This document shows positions 33,635 to 33,720 of a DNA stretch of 33,720 nucleotides, one piece after another. The stretch lies in assembly GCF_010894475.1 (NCBI RefSeq), contig NZ_JAAIYB010000035.1:1-33720 (forward strand), in the 5' to 3' direction. Source of the DNA: Myxococcus vastator. Lineage in GTDB: Bacteria; Myxococcota; Myxococcia; Myxococcales; Myxococcaceae. Position 1 is the first letter of the stretch. Every line of letters starts with the position of its first letter. Below the pieces are notes generated by a model. That model did no database searches. It saw only the letters and a program-made list of their open reading frames with translations, and was not told the DNA's origin. The position numbers were made by a program, and so were the translations under genes.

Positions 33635-33720
33635 ATGCGAGCAAGGCTCAACGCGCGGGCGGGCACCTGCCTCCTCGCAATGGTGCTGGGAGTGTGGGGC
33701 GGAGGGGCGTGGGCCGGGAC
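33635..33720 (+). CDS. N-terminus of an exported protein (3' partial)
   Basis: An ATG at 33635 with acaggggg upstream opens a frame that runs off the window. The 28 visible residues (MRARLNARAG, then a hydrophobic TCLLAMVLGVWGGGAWAG) form a signal peptide with a likely cleavage after AWA. Nothing more can be said of its function. Confidence 0.65.
   Translation, partial: MRARLNARAGTCLLAMVLGVWGGGAWAG

Overview
The window looks like chromosomal DNA of a myxobacterium, most likely Myxococcus or a near relative. Several things point there: very high GC with strong third-position bias (long antisense open frames run opposite most genes), a C-terminal tail of the MYXO-CTERM type on a kelch-repeat protein, many lipoproteins with Cys-rich or PDAG-repeat regions, and a retron whose reverse transcriptase (427 aa from the chosen start) looks like that of myxococcal retron Mx65. 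No tRNA, rRNA, CRISPR array, insertion sequence or phage module was seen.

Layout. 2-4606: a 5'-truncated kelch/HYR surface protein followed by an OmpA-type outer membrane protein with calcium-binding-type repeats. 4709-6626: a DJ-1/PfpI-family lipoprotein and an AraC-family regulator. 6627-11931: the most notable locus, an AT-rich promoter region with three tandem 8-bp repeats, a two-domain geosmin synthase, two consecutive family 2B encapsulin shell proteins with cyclic-nucleotide-binding-like domains, and a long stem-loop closing the operon. 12091-13057: a small Cys-rich lipoprotein and a small membrane protein. 13035-14395: a TetR regulator, its palindromic operator, a divergent glyoxalase-fold protein, and an aldo/keto reductase remnant. 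14530-15823: a pair of small membrane proteins with PH-like soluble parts. 15834-17606: a TetR regulator divergent from an NAPE-PLD-like metallo-hydrolase, with an operator between them. 17772-19653: an orphan GAF histidine kinase and a membrane protein with a conserved tail. 19702-24669: a helical-repeat protein and a SWIM zinc-finger protein, overlapping, and then a complete Mx65-like retron 12 bp downstream. 24678-28130: a GFA-fold protein, a KamA-like radical SAM protein with a structured leader, and an FAD monooxygenase. 28443-33720: periplasmic alpha-carbonic anhydrase, a PDAG-repeat lipoprotein, an orphan Imm11-type immunity protein, a beta-propeller SBBP-repeat protein, and the start of another exported protein.

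How the genes work together. The geosmin synthase and the two shells read as one transcription unit, which suggests that the terpene cyclase is packaged in a mixed-subunit protein nanocompartment. Both shells have lost the residues that bind cyclic nucleotide phosphate in CRP-type domains, and the cyclase carries the same short motif after each catalytic domain. These two points make the locus worth biochemical attention. The helical-repeat/SWIM pair abutting the retron is the second candidate system. All calls come from reading the sequence; family names rest on motif recognition, without database searches.
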